Below are positions 11,076 to 23,459 of a DNA stretch of 64,000 bases, in pieces. Position numbers and translations under genes: made by a program. The DNA lies in the NCBI RefSeq assembly GCF_014805685.1, contig NC_060890.1:16966000-17029999 (forward strand), given 5' to 3'. Positions within the stretch are counted from its first letter, which is position 1. Every line of letters starts with the position of its first letter. Below the pieces are notes generated by a model that ran no database searches, was not told the origin of the DNA, and was given only the letters and a program-made list of their open reading frames with translations. The stretch comes from Silurus meridionalis. Lineage: Eukaryota; Chordata; Actinopteri; Siluriformes; Siluridae.

Positions 11076-11934
11076 AAAATCTTCACATTTTCCCTACACT
11101 TGGGAGTGGGGCCTGGGACATATGAAAAGAGGTCAAGACATTTGGCCATGCTGTAAGTATCCAGGTGGTAAGAGCTTAGTTAAAACACAATACTTATGTG
11201 GTTCAGTTCATTATTATTTTCAAATGCGATTGTGTTTATTCTCACTCCACAATTCATGGACAAACATTGACTTTGAGGTCAGAGATCTTATGTTTAATGA
11301 AATCCTCTATCAGAATATATAGCATACTTTCAGATTGTAAGATTCTAAGACATGTTCTATATTTACTTTGTTAACACTAGAATAATCTGTAGTCTCTATA
11401 GGGCAAAGTACAGCCTTGGCTTATTATCCAAGTTTGAACAGGAAAATGATTCTGTGGGAAGTCTTTGACCATAGAGATATCAGTAGGAGTGTGACTAAAG
11501 GTAACCATGACAACATTACTATTATCTGCACATTTACTGTACATTGCCGAAGGTCACTCTCAAGCTTGTCATCAGAAGTAAGTGCGTTAAACTCTCTATC
11601 CATGTTTTTACCAGTTGTAACAAAGCAATAAACTTGTATTTATGCTCTTTGGTTCACAAGTGTTCACTGCTAGCAAATGTCAGGAGACTTTCTACCACTT
11701 TTCTTTTGTAAAATGATTGGTTTCAATATGCCAATATTTATATGATTACAGACACTGCGACATTTTAATTCATGGATTTGAAGCAAACAAAAAAGCCAGA
11801 AATAATTCCACATTTTTTTGAAAGCAGTGCAATGGGCCATGAACTATAAACTCATGCTAAAACTATAAATTTAGACCCTCTGTCAAAAAGTCTTTGTTCA
11901 CTTTGTAAAATGTTTGTTTAAAACTTCAAGTTCA
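11076..11934. other. Stretch without recognised genes
   Basis: No gene or element recognised. Confidence 0.45.
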
Positions 11935-11944
11935 CTGTGTGTGT

Positions 11945-11988
<44 letters not shown>
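11935..11988. repeat. (GT)n microsatellite
   Basis: An interrupted GT run of about 25 units. Confidence 0.93.
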
Positions 11989-11989
<1 letters not shown>

Positions 11990-14130
11990 TGAGTTAAAAT
12001 ATGTGCCTTTGTATATAACAACAAAATTAAACTCTTTTTCCTCTTTGGTTCAGTAATTTATTGTACTTTCTAAATCTCATGGCATGACAATTAGTTGTCT
12101 ATAAAAAAATATATTTTCAAAATTCCACAACATATAAAATATCGCTATAAATTATAATTAACACAAGCAGTAATTATATACATAGAGCTTAGAAAAAGCT
12201 ACCACAAGATTGTGATAGCATTAGTAGCAGGTGTAGCTGCACACAACACTTATCTCAGTTTATTATTGTAAAGGCAATATTCTCTTTATTTTGACCTTCA
12301 CACATTGTATGGTTGCTGTGCTGGAGAAAAGTGTATTCCTTACCAAAATTCTATTACTCGCTGCTTGCATGTACAAACCGGCATTATAGTAGAACTCTGA
12401 TACTATAATATTTTTTTTTTTTTCAGATTCACCTGCAGCTCTGATGGACAAAAGAAAAATGAGACAAACATGTTTTGACAGAGTGATCCTGATAAAATGT
12501 AAAATATCCCAGATTCTGGATGGTTCTAGAAGCAGACACACAGGTGCTCCTGCTGCATAATTCATATGATTTTCAATCCTCACACTGGCCTGATTTCCTG
12601 TGCAGTATGCACACTAAAATTGGTCCACTGTCTTCTGATTTTTCCTGTTGCTGCAGATGCACAGTTCATCTGTGTTTTAGATATCATCTCACCTGGTAAG
12701 CCCATTTTCAGTTACGCACATGATCTGTAGTCCAGTTGTTTAAAGATGTGTTTAGTTGTGACAGATGAAATATTTACTGAATTGAACTTAAGTAATTTTA
12801 TCTCATGATAAATTAAACACTACTTTTAAGATTGTTAGATATATTTTAATTCTGACAAAAATGATATAAAAAACAAAGTTTCTGAAATTTGTTGGTTGCT
12901 AGTTGCAATTCTCCTGGGCTTTGAATCCACTATTGGTGAATGGAAACTTTATCCTGTGTCTTATCACAGTCTATTAGTCGGAATGAGGTCTGGTGTTTGA
13001 CTGTAACACATTCAGATTCTAATGTAGATTTGGTAGCATTCTTAAGGTCACTGTTCTATTGGAAGGTGAACTATCCCAGTCTCAAGTCTCTTGCAGACTG
13101 GAACAAGTTTCCTGTGAGGATACTCCTGTATTTTACTTTATCTTCCCTTCAAACATAACTAGATATTCAGACCAGAAACTCACTAATGCTAGCTCTATAT
13201 TGGTTCACTATGGAACTTTTGTACTCAAAGCCATGAGAACATGAATACATTGCTTTATATGGAGGCCAAAACATTTTTATTGACTTAATTTTTCTGGCTA
13301 CTCATATAAAAAGCCCAGGTTTGTGGATTTTTTGGGTATTGTAGTTGTCTTGTGAACAGCTTCTGCCATTTCGGCTTTTGATTGCAAAAGGCCCTTAATA
13401 AACCCTTAGGCTCTTGGTTTGCTTTTGTGACCAATAACCTGTCAGTAACAATCCTGATTGACTTAAATTGATTACTGTCCCAGACCTCTATGGTTTTTAT
13501 AGTCTTGTTTGGTTAGGTATCTAAGGCTCAAAAAACCTTTTAGCTTTTAATGCTCCTGTTTGTTTAGATATCTAAGGCTCTCTAATTAACTCTGAGGCCT
13601 TCCAGAAATAGGTACTAAGTCCACACAAGTGAACTCCATTCGATTAATTATGCAAAAGTAGTGTTTGCACTAAGAAAAAAACAAAAATAATAATAAATTA
13701 AATTATATATAACAATAAGATTATAAATAGTATTACAAATTAAATAAATGAAACTGTAAACACCAACTGTAAGTAAACAAAGGAGACTGTTGCATATTGG
13801 TTATTATTAATCGAACAAATTATACAATATATAATTAGCAAAAAATCTACATCAGAATTGTTAAGTTCATCTATATAGTGAATTAGCAGTAGATAGAACT
13901 GAAAAAGTGCAAAAATGCAAACAGGTGTCCACTGAACTTATTTGAAGCACAGGCTCTAATTCACAATAATATCCCAGTATGGTGACAAACATTTGAACAG
14001 GGTCAATGTACTTAGTAGTACCTTCTGTACTCTTTTTTTGCTACAGTAGTGATTTTGTTGCTTTGACTGTACTCTGTTGTTTGACTAATAAACCATGAAG
14101 GACATGTCATACTTTTTCCAGAAAGGGCAT
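11989..14130. other. AT-rich stretch without recognised genes
   Basis: It contains only short unsupported frames. The imperfect phrase TATCTAAGGCTC occurs near 13520 and 13570 in an approximately 60-bp local duplication (GTTTAGGTATCTAAGGCTC-like). Nothing else was recognised. Confidence 0.45.
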
Positions 14131-14149
14131 TAATTAGTTAATTGTTTTC

Positions 14150-14870
14150 TTTCCATGACACATCAAAGCTGTCCAGAGAGCATCTTAGAACAAAGCCAGT
14201 CACAGAGTCATCTGATAATTTCTGCAGGTGACATAGGTCTGACTTGTAATTGATGTTTGTGGTGTAGAGGTGTAAAAGGATCGCATAGGTCCCTGTTGTA
14301 CTCCACTGCTGCTCAGTAGTTTTCAGACAGCCAGCTTATCAGCAGCATTAACTAAGGTCTGTTTGATAGGTAGTCCATGACCCTGGAGATCATGGAGGTG
14401 TCATCCTGTATTCTACACACCTACTCACTTAGCAGGAGAGGTTGGATGGCGTTAAATGCACTCAAGCAATCAAAGAATGTGATTCCCACCATAGTGTTTG
14501 TTCAGTCCAAATGGGACTGGACCTTCTGCACGTGATGAATTACTACAATATCCTCTCCTACCATGTGGCTGGTAACTATACTGCAGGAGGTCCAAAATTG
14601 TGTTTATTAAATTCTTAGGTGGGTCAAGACCAGTCTGTCCTGGATCTTCCTTTCATGTGATGTAACGGCAACTATTCTGTAGTTATTTATAAATGATAAT
14701 GCTTCCTTGGGACAGGAAAAAGACACGATTAAGACTCTTGGAAAAGACTCTGTTTGAAAAGATGCTAAAAGATCTCATATAACTCATTTCACTTCAATAT
14801 GCTGGAGCTGTTATTATCAGGACCTGCAGCCTTACCCCGTTGTCGATTCTCCCTCTGTCTCCCCACTTGG
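14150..14870 (-). pseudogene. Decayed non-LTR reverse transcriptase (CR1/Rex1-like)
   Basis: Minus-strand translation in several frames shows, in the correct order, GKAAGPDN (near 14830), ITFFDCLSAFNAIQPLLL (about 14437-14492, the RT motif with catalytic Asp), a DYLSNRP stretch (near 14370) and LSDDS (about 14206-14222, in place of the xxDD active site). Stops and frameshifts interrupt every part. These motifs fit a CR1-group (Rex1/Babar-like) LINE, but the exact clade is uncertain. It is 5'- and 3'-truncated. Confidence 0.75.
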
Positions 14871-14879
14871 CTGGTTATA

Positions 14880-15535
14880 AAAGATGGGTAATCAATATAT
14901 TACAGACTGTCTCTGTACAACAGGCAAGTATGTTGGTGTCAGTAGATCCAGATTGTGATTAGATTTTAGAAGTGGAGGCAGAGCAGATTATCTGTATGCA
15001 TCATTTAGGTTTGCATACAAGAGGTCCAAGTGTTCTGTTCTCCCTTGTTGCGCAGACAACTGATTACACTTTGGCAACGTGGTGAGGAAGTAGTACAGGT
15101 TTGAAATTGCAGAAAAGTTAAAGAAAATTGTTTTAATACTCAGTCTGAAGTCTTGCAATATGCACATACAGTTTCAGCATCAGCTGCAAGTGGAATATCA
15201 ACCATACACGCAATGGAGACCATGAATTCCCTTAGCAGGTAATATGAATCTAGACCAAGAGTTACAAATGAACAATTGGGGCAACATTAATATTCAAGAA
15301 CTGAAACATATCATAGATTACACAATTTGTTGTTCACCAGCAGCCCAATCTCCCTCAAATTTTCCACTTAATCTCAGGCATTTATATGTCCTTGTTGTCT
15401 GAACACCAGAGAAAGAAGCATTAGAGCTTTTGAGGTTATCCTTATGCCAATCAGTGTATTGCGCTCATCCATCTTATTAAGCCATGACCTTATGTAAATA
15501 TGTTGCCCATAATGATTGCAGGAATTAGGCTTTTT
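14880..15535. other. Unassigned stretch beside LINE remnant
   Basis: It is moderately GC-rich compared with the background and could be further decayed LINE sequence upstream of the RT, but I could not recognise motifs in it. Confidence 0.35.
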
Positions 15536-15539
15536 TTTT

Positions 15540-15662
15540 ACTTTTTACATATACATTACAACACAGTGAAATTCTTTCTTCACATATCCTAGCTTTTTAG
15601 GAAGCTGATACAGCACAAAAGGATCAGTAACCCAGAGACTTGAGCACTAAGCCACCATTTCC

Positions 15663-15664
<2 letters not shown>
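15540..15664 (-). mobile_element. tRNA-derived SINE fragment, internally deleted
   Basis: On the minus strand it begins near 15664 with GGTGGCTTAGTGCTCAAGTC (A-box-like) and TCTGGGTTACTGATCC. It then jumps to a tail of the AAAGAATTTCACTGTGTTGT AATGTATATG type, which is common at the 3' ends of fish SINE/LINE pairs. The central body with the B box is missing. Confidence 0.6.

Positions 15665-15665
<1 letters not shown>

Positions 15666-15754
<89 letters not shown>
15666..15754. repeat. (TA)n(TG)n compound microsatellite
   Basis: About 31 TA units followed by about 13 TG units. Confidence 0.95.
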
Positions 15755-17848
15755 CGCAAATACATCGAATCATCTACTATAGGTAGGAAAAAAAGCCTCT
15801 CTAGAGACAGAGGCTGCTGTAACCATTGAGACCATAAATTACAGTCTGAATACCCTTTTATAGCAACAGCCTCTACACTGATCAAGGTAAGGTTAACTGT
15901 ATCTGACAGCTGAAAGACACTAAAGTCTAAGCATTGCCATTAAGATAGTGGATTAAAAACCTCATGAAGTCACTGCCATTGGTGACCAGAAGTCCGGGAG
16001 AAAAATAACTGGCCTTGCTCCCTGAATGAGTAGGATGGCCTTTCTCTTCCTCTATCTTATGTTTTGGGCAGAAGCACAGCTTTGTTATCCAAAGATAGAG
16101 GAAACTTATTAGGTAGGAATTAGCATTGACAAAATATGGATAAAGTTAATTTTAAAAAGATCAAAATGTGTTTTTACTAACAGTAGCCACGGATCCAAGA
16201 CAGAAAAATGTTCATGCTATAACTGTTGATTGAATCTCATTTCTGCTGATTTCCTACAAAAAATGTTTTAATTATCCAACAGCAAAAAACTGTGTCTGAC
16301 AACATTCTACATACTTAAATTCAATGTCTATGCTAGTAACTATGCCCCACATGTACCTTTAATCATGAGCATCATCTCATTAGTGTTGCCAGTTTCAGTC
16401 TCTCCTGATCTCACTACACTGAGAATTTCTAAAGCACCCTAATGAACTGCTGAGTGTCAGTCAAGTGAACTTTCCTCATCAAGCACTGTGATTATTATTC
16501 CATTCCCATCACTACATTTACACAATACCCTTCACAAAACACCTGATGTCGCCCTGTTATTTATTTATTATTTTAAATTAAATGCTTCCCTAAAGGAATC
16601 CAACTGGAATGGATGCTCCCTACTCTCATTTTCATAATCTAATGGTGTGGTTATGAGACTGTGTGTGTGTGAGACAGATAGACAGACAGACAGAAATTGA
16701 ATGCTGCTTTTTGAAATAATATGATGCTGCCTCAATGCTATGTGTGTAATCCAAGATTCCCTGCCACCACAGGCAACACAATGGTCTCTAGTGACACAGA
16801 AAGACATGAGCACATGCATAAGCGTACAAATGGCATTAATATTTTATCAGCAATTTCTTGTAAGAATTTTCAGACTAAGTCTACTTCCCTAATAGTGGAA
16901 GAATCTTAAGGAGGCAAAGAGCATAGGATTTAGATTTTAGCTCTGTGCATTAGTTCTTCTTTACATATCCATTGTCTGGCTCTGAAATTTCAACATGATG
17001 TTTTCTGCACACACAATGAAATATTCACCAGAATCATCATGAACCTATTATGCCATTGTCTATGTCCTGAGCTTTCTGTCTGTCCCTTTAGGGATTCTGT
17101 GTGTGTTTCTCAGCGTGTGGAACAGAGAGATAGGGACGATGGGAACAGACAGAGTCTATTTTTCTCTCATAGCACCTTTTAATTTAGACACTTCAATCCC
17201 AAGGAACTATTTAGATGAACAATCCCAAAAAAACAGTCAAAAAATAAATACCTGATTGCCATTCAAATAATTTTCACTAAAAAGTTCAAATAAATCTCTA
17301 GTTCAGAGTGAATCCTGGTTCAAGACCTTATTCTGTATTTTTATTCGTATAGACGAAAGAGAAATGTGAAACCAATAATGTCATAGTTCTTTGTAAGGGC
17401 AGTAAAAAAAATCCCTGTATGTCTAGTAAAAGAACAAAGATTCCAGGAACATATTTGGAAACAGAAAATGCTTTTAAATGCTTCTAAAAAATTTATCTGT
17501 ATGCAGGAATTTATTATCAATGAAAGTTCAATATTTTACAACCCATATTTTATTTGTGCTTTTAGAATAGACAGTATTTAATAATTAGCAAAAACATTAA
17601 ATAATTTGTTTTTAATATAATTACAGGAGTAAATGACTACATAAGGATAAAACACTGTGCAAGATACATAAGATGAATAAAACATTTTGTGACGTACTAT
17701 TCGAAAAAATAATGATGGTGTAATGCCAATAAATAGTGTTTTATTGTTACACCAGAGCAATTTGCCACTTTTTTTTAAAGAAGGGATGATTAAAGAAGGA
17801 TGCATTAGACAATTAACTGTTTATAGTTACAGCTTTTATGACAGTCAA
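15755..17848. other. Stretch without recognised genes
   Basis: No gene or element recognised. A small GACA/GATA run occurs at 16674-16694. Confidence 0.45.
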
Positions 17849-17909
17849 TTAGTTAGTTAGTTCGTTAGTTCGTTAGTTCGTTAGTTAGTTAGTTAGTTAG
17901 TTAGTTAGT
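17849..17909. repeat. (GTTA)n microsatellite with GTTC interruptions
   Basis: About 15 tetranucleotide units. Three regularly spaced GTTC variants lie in its first half. Confidence 0.93.
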
Positions 17910-18366
17910 AATGAGGAAAATAGCTTCTTAAGACTTTCCTATGTAGTAAATCTATTACAAAACTATTACAGAATTCAATAAAAAAAAGATCTTTCACATA
18001 CTGTATCTCACAGAAAATGACACCCCTTATATTTCAGCAACCATTTTAGTATATCTTCTCAAGAAGCAATACTATAGACATTAAATTTGGAATATATCAG
18101 AAATATATTTTAGTGTAGTAAATATGCAGCTTGTGTAGCAGTACAGATTTACTGTCCCTTTGAAAATTACTCAATATATCTCATACAGATATTATTGTCA
18201 GAATATTTGGCAACACATTTGAGTACACCCTAAGTGATAACAGCTTTACATCGTTTAACCATGCAATACCACATGTACCATACATATTGGTGTATCTTGT
18301 ATTTGAGCAGTTAAAATTAGGTGCTTTAAGTACAATTCTCTCATACTGACCACTGTATATTCAACA

Positions 18367-19362
18367 TGGCACCTAATGGCAAAGAACTCTTTGAGGAGTT
18401 GAGAATTCGAATTGTTGCTCTCCACAAAGATGGCCTTGTCTGTAAGAAGATCGGTAAGACCCTGAAACTTACAGTAAGTTAACCCTCAGTTACAGAACAG
18501 TGGCCAGGGTCATACAGAGGTGTTCCAAGAGGGGTTCCACTCGAAACAGGCATATCAAGAGTCCATCAAAGAAGTTGAGTCTTCATGCTGTGCTTCAAGT
18601 GCAGAAGCTGGCTTCAAAAAACAGATGCATAAGTGCTGTTAGCATTGCTTTATTGGTTGCAGAAGGTCCTCTTGTCATTTATCAAACCATACGCTGCACA
18701 CTGAAACAAGTCAATTTGCATGCCATCATCCCAAAAGGAAGCTTCTTCTGAAGCTGGTTCACAAGAAAGCCCCCAAACAGTTTGCTACAGGCAATCTGTA
18801 CAAAAGCATGACTTACTAGAACCATGTTCTGTGGTCAGATAAAACAAGATAAAATTGTTTGGCTCAGATGGTGTTCAGGATATGTGGTGATGGAGTGGTT
18901 ACGGGTACCAAGGAAATTGTGTCTTGCCTACAGTCAAGCATGGTAGTGGTACCATCATGGTCTGGGCTGCATGAGTGGTGCTGGTACTGGGGAGCTGCGG
19001 TTCATTGAGGGAAACATGGATTCCAATATGTACTGTAGCATTCTGAAGCAGAACATGAAGCCCTCCCTAAAGAAACTGGGCCGAACATCAGTTCTCCAGC
19101 ATAATAACAACCCCGAATACACTGCCAAGGTGACAACTGCCTTGCTGAAGGTGAAGGTGATAAAATTACCAAGTATGTCTACAGACCTAAACCCAATTGT
19201 GGGGCATCCTTAAGAGGAAGGTGCAGAAGCGCCATGTGTCTAACATCCAGCAGCTCTGTGATGTCATTAGGGAGGACTGGAAAAGGATCCCAGCAACAAC
19301 CTGTGCAGCTCTGGTGAATTCCATGCCCAGGAAGATTATAACAGTGGTGCTCACACAAAATA
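18367..19362 (+). pseudogene. Tc1 transposase pseudogene
   Basis: It begins MAPNGKELFEELRIRIVALH, a typical Tc1 helix-turn-helix N-terminus, but hits a stop after about 38 codons. Later pieces appear in different frames. LWSDK near 18833 holds the first catalytic Asp, MSGAGTGELRFIEGNMDSNM starts at 18971, and STDLNPI lies near 19177-19200. The second catalytic Asp region reads LQHNNNPEY (about 19097-19123) where active relatives have DND, so that catalytic Asp is lost. The region after DLNPI is frameshifted. Several independent inactivating changes indicate an old copy. Confidence 0.88.
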
Positions 19363-19556
19363 TTGACATGTTTGGAGACAGTTTTGTCGTTCACTTTGGG
19401 TGTACTCACGTTCGTTGCCAGCTATTTTGGCAATAATGGCTGTATATTTATTTTATTATTTTTAGAGGACAGTAAATCTGTACTGTTATACATGTTTCAC
19501 ACTGACTACTTTAAAGTATATCCAAGTTTCATTTCTATAGTATTGTCCCTTGAGAA

Positions 19557-19908
19557 TATATATATATTATAATATATACCACATCCATTAACCTACTCCT
19601 TGGTCTTCCTCTTTTCCTCCTTCCTGGTGTCTCCATCCTCAGCATTCTTCTACTGATGTACCCCATGTCCCTCCTCTGCACATGTCCAAACCAATTCAAT
19701 CGTGCCTTCCTCACCTTGTCTCAAAAACGTCCTACATGTGCTGTCCCTCTAATAAACTCATTTCTTATCCTGTCCATCCTCGTCACTCCCAAGGAAAACC
19801 TCAACATCTTCAGCTCTGTTACCTCCAGCTCCACCTCATGCCTTTTACTCAATGCCATTATCTCTAAACCATACACCATCACAGGTCTCACCACAGTCCT
19901 ATAACCTT
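19557..19908 (-). mobile_element. RTE-type LINE 3' fragment inserted in Tc1 terminal repeat
   Basis: The minus-strand translation contains LKMLRFSLGVTRMDRIRNEF (about 19745-19810), the conserved C-terminal region of RTE-clade reverse transcriptases. Upstream lies RTVVRPVMVYGLE (about 19860-19905). The 3' end of the LINE is at 19557, where a TATATATATTATAATATATA tail replaces poly(A), as is usual for RTE elements. Identical 11-bp target duplications TCCCTTGAGAA flank it (19546-19556 and 19909-19919). It is strongly 5'-truncated and has frameshifts. Confidence 0.9.
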
Positions 19909-19979
19909 TCCCTTGAGAACATTTAAGAAAATGGTTGCTGAAATGTGAGGGGTGTCCACACTTTTGTGAGATACTGTAT

Positions 19980-20385
19980 TTCTTTTATATCAACATATAT
20001 AGCACCTGAACTATTAGCAGAGCTGTAGTTCTATCAAATAAAACAACACAGCTTCAAGAATTTCACATATATGAAGGAATATGGATTAAAGGTAGGAATA
20101 AAGTGGTCAAATTAAAGACTCATATTTTAACCTGCATAGCTGGTAAATGCTCAGAAGAGCATAGTTGATAAAATCCAAGTCTCTTTTACTTTCTCAGTCA
20201 CTTTTCTTGGATTCCTTTAAATTGACAGTTTGTCACATATAACAATTAGGCCATCTATTTAATTTTCTCATTCTGTTTTACAATGGGATTGGTGATTGCC
20301 AGATACTGTATCTGCTCAGTTAATGCAACCATTTACAGGTCAGGATTCACATTTTATCAACAATAAAAAATAATAATAAATTAAG
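19980..20385. other. Stretch without recognised genes
   Basis: AT-rich; nothing recognised. Confidence 0.4.
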
Positions 20386-20508
20386 ACCCCAGGCACTACC
20401 TGGGAGTCAAGGCTGTCATACACATTGCCCTTATCTGCTAGAGGCAAGAGAAACGGATGAAGGACAGAGCGAAAGAACACACTGTCCATGAATAATATGT
20501 TGCTGGTC

Positions 20509-20802
20509 TCAGGGGAGGAGGCATGTCTGATAGGCCTTGGGAAGGACAGTGACCATGACCAGAGTTAAATGGCAATACATGGATGGTGTCGTAGAGAGTT
20601 TATTAGTTACACCAAGCCACACAAATGATAGCACAGCCATAGTGAGAAAGCCAGTGGTGCACATGATGTTTATGTAAAATCTACCCTTCCAAGCTTTATA
20701 TTGGATGATAAAAAGGGCACAGTTTGAGGTTTGCACATAAAAGGTCAGAACAGACAAGGTCATAAACAGTCTGGGCTTATTGTCTAAATCTGTTTTGGCC
20801 AT
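20509..20802 (-). other. Unidentified hydrophobic reading frame, possible exon or pseudogene
   Basis: A 97-codon minus-strand frame predicts three hydrophobic segments: around residues 12-33 (LFMTLSVLTFYVQTSN..), 43-66 (FYINIMCTTGFLTMAVLSFV) and 78-90 (CHLTLVMVTVLP). It looks like part of a multi-pass membrane protein, and local GC is higher than in the flanks. I do not recognise the family. In a different frame just downstream on the same strand (about 20403-20516) is another open stretch containing SNILFMDSVFFRSVLHPFLL, ending near a CAG/GTAGTG donor-like site. A CAG acceptor-like site lies near 20812. It may be a frameshifted or pseudogenised exon, or chance. Confidence 0.3.
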
Positions 20803-20810
20803 TTTTTTCC

Positions 20811-21068
20811 TGGAAGGTCATATTAGGTTCCAATTAGTGTTTTTTCTGAGCTAAAACATTCGTCTTATGTATGTATAAATGTTAGCTTTATATATGTGTA
20901 CAGTGAACATACATAGGACATATATATCGTACTGAACAGTAAGTTATGTAACCTCGTAGAGTCAAATGGCAGACAGTGCTCTGTTTTCAGCTTCATGTGG
21001 AATATTTTTGCTTTATGAAATACATATACTTGATCAATTTCTGATGAAAAAATTACCATCATATTGTG

Positions 21069-21070
<2 letters not shown>
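20811..21070. other. Stretch without recognised genes
   Basis: AT-rich; nothing recognised. Confidence 0.35.

Positions 21071-21134
<64 letters not shown>
21071..21134. repeat. (TA)n microsatellite
   Basis: About 32 TA units. Confidence 0.95.
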
Positions 21135-21140
<6 letters not shown>

Positions 21141-22297
21141 ATATATAATTTCACTTATGTCGTTTGTCACCAATATCCAATTATTGATCAAAGATATGTG
21201 TAATGTGTAACTTATTTAGGTTTCTTTTTCATTCTTCTAGACTTATTTGACTCTCAGAAATTAAAATGATTATATGTAATCATATAAAAGTATCAGTTAC
21301 CTTTGATTATATGCATCATATGTATTATCAGTCTCTGGAAAAAAGAGGTTGATCTGCTATTAAGTTCATTATGTCTAGCTCCACAATGATGAAGTAAGCA
21401 TTGACTTTGAATGCTTGTTGAACCCTTTGTGCCCTACTCTAACTGTGCATGATGAGCACCATGTCTGTATGCATGTCCCACCATCATTAATCCAGAGGTC
21501 AAAAGAAGGAGGGAGTGAAGGATAACGAGTGAGTGGGGGAAGGGGGTCTCGAGAAGTTCTCTCCACTATCGTTCAGGTCATATGCATGATGATTGACTGT
21601 GGTGCTAACCAGATCTCTTACTTTTAATAAGCATCAGTGTTGAATGTATGAGACATAATTAGTCCTGAAAGCTAGCGGTACAGTCACTCTTAGCATGTCA
21701 ATCTCATCTTCCTTTAATTATGTTATATCAGACTTTACAGGTTAAAAACAAAAGTTTTCATCAGAATTCAAGAATAGCACATGTTCTATTGACATTCAGG
21801 AAAATTATGTCCACGATAAGATCACAAGGTTTGGTAAGTAAAAAAAAAAAAAAGAAAAATATAATAAATTGCTTTATAATGAAAAAAAGTAAGTAAATAA
21901 ATAAAACATTCACTGTTCCATAAATAAATAAAAGCTAAATATAATTTAATTATCTAAAAGATATTTGAATTGTCTTTATGTTGCTACATTGCCACCTTGT
22001 TTGACACTATTTTGGAATGAATGGTCAAGCAGCATAGATATTTGAACTATTTTCCAGTTGATGTCACAAGCACATTAAATATACCATCCATTCAGTTTTA
22101 TTTCTTTTGACTCTACAGTAAATGCATAAAATGCATTCATTCACAATTTCTACAGCACAACACACCTTTCACCCTATTTATCCACCAATCTGTTATTTTA
22201 TTATTAACCTGTTTATACCCCATTACATTATTTTATTATTTATTTATAGCTCTATCATTAACTAAAAACAAAGAATTTTTTAAAAGTACTAGAGTTT
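21135..22297. other. Stretch without recognised genes
   Basis: It contains A-rich patches (21840-21905) and no recognised gene or element. Confidence 0.4.
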
Positions 22298-22299
22298 TA

Positions 22300-22368
<69 letters not shown>
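22298..22368. repeat. (ATT)n microsatellite
   Basis: About 23 uninterrupted ATT units. Confidence 0.95.
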
Positions 22369-22973
22369 CTTGGAATCAAAGAGATCTTTCTGTCAACATT
22401 CCTATAGATTTTGTGTGTGTACTGTGTTTGTGAGCTCTTCCCTGGTTATCACAGCTTTAGATTTGTGGCTCTGGCAGCTTGATTGATTCATTATTGCCGG
22501 TGTCTCGAGGCTGCAGCAGAGCGCTTGTCAGATATTCAAGGTCACTAACTCAGCTTCACGAGGAAAAGGGTTGCAGCACAAAATTATGACACGGAGGGGG
22601 ATGGAAGGATAATGGGTCATAATAAAATTGGTGAAGGGGTATTTAAAATTACAAATTTATATGTGGCTACAAAAGCAGTTTGGAACCTAGTTTGTATTAA
22701 TAGACTAGTACTAATTAATCTGTTTGGGCTGTGTATTGTCAAAATAATAATTATTCAAAAAAATGCATTTGCATAAATCACAGGATCCCTAATTCATGTC
22801 AGTATTCAAAGCTACACGTATTACTTATTCAACTTCTTTTGGTCTTGCCATAGCCAGACATTCAAATTACTGCCTTTAAATGAAGGTCCAAGATGAGGTA
22901 GAGTGTAAATAATTGACACTCCAATGCATATAACCACTTCAAAGGTTATATGTTCATAACAAAATAAATATAA

Positions 22974-22976
<3 letters not shown>
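22369..22976. other. Stretch without recognised genes
   Basis: Nothing recognised. GC is slightly raised at 22480-22620. Confidence 0.4.

Positions 22977-23061
<85 letters not shown>
22977..23061. repeat. (TA)n microsatellite
   Basis: About 40 TA units, bounded by AAATAAATA on the left and TTTATTTAG on the right. Confidence 0.95.
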
Positions 23062-23065
<4 letters not shown>

Positions 23066-23319
23066 TTAGCAATATAGTAAAAAAAAGTAAGCTAAAATTC
23101 CTCCACAATGATGTGAGCTTAATAAAATCATAAAGAACCCAATTACTTCAAGTTATTTCTGCTATAAGTGGTTCTACAAGCTATTGGATCATAAGGTGTA
23201 CATACTGTAGTTTTTCATGTATGATATCTCCATTTTAGCCGGTCTTTTCTGAAAAATTGATAAATAATGACACAGTGTAATGTGTTGTTCATCTGAGATT
23301 CTATTTACCTGATTTTACC

Positions 23320-23455
23320 AGTTTTTTGGCGTGAAGTTTGTGAAACCGGAAAAAACCTAGAAAAAATTCAGAAATAAACCCCTTCGTTGTTTAAGCCGCG
23401 GGGTTTAAAACGTGGGAAAAAAGTAGCGGCTTATAGTCCGAAAAAATACAGTATA
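23320..23455 (-). mobile_element. Fragment of non-autonomous DNA transposon (MITE-like), minus orientation
   Basis: The reverse complement starts TACTGTATTTTTTCGGACTA near 23455, then ATAAGCCGCTACTTTTTTCC. It matches the left part of the element at 40497-41258 (GTATTTTTTGGACTATAAGC), including CCCGTTTTAAAC..CAACGAAG-type sequence and the CCGGTTTCACAAAC stretch. The remainder of the element is missing. Confidence 0.75.
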
Positions 23456-23459
23456 TGCA

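Larger units (their letters stand above)
18001..19976 (+). mobile_element. Tc1/mariner element 2, inactive, with nested RTE LINE
   Basis: The left end CTGTATCTCAC (18001; expected CAG) and the right end GTGAGATACTG (to 19976) are flanked by TA (17999-18000 and 19977-19978). The inverted repeats are about 235 bp and share ATTTCAGCAACCATTTT near the ends. They also share internal motifs GAGTACACCC (near 18222) and GGGTGTACTCAC (near 19397), the IR/DR layout. Subtracting the 352-bp LINE insertion and its 11-bp duplication leaves about 1.61 kb, the normal Tc1 size. The left terminal base changes and the wrecked transposase show it is immobile. Confidence 0.92.
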
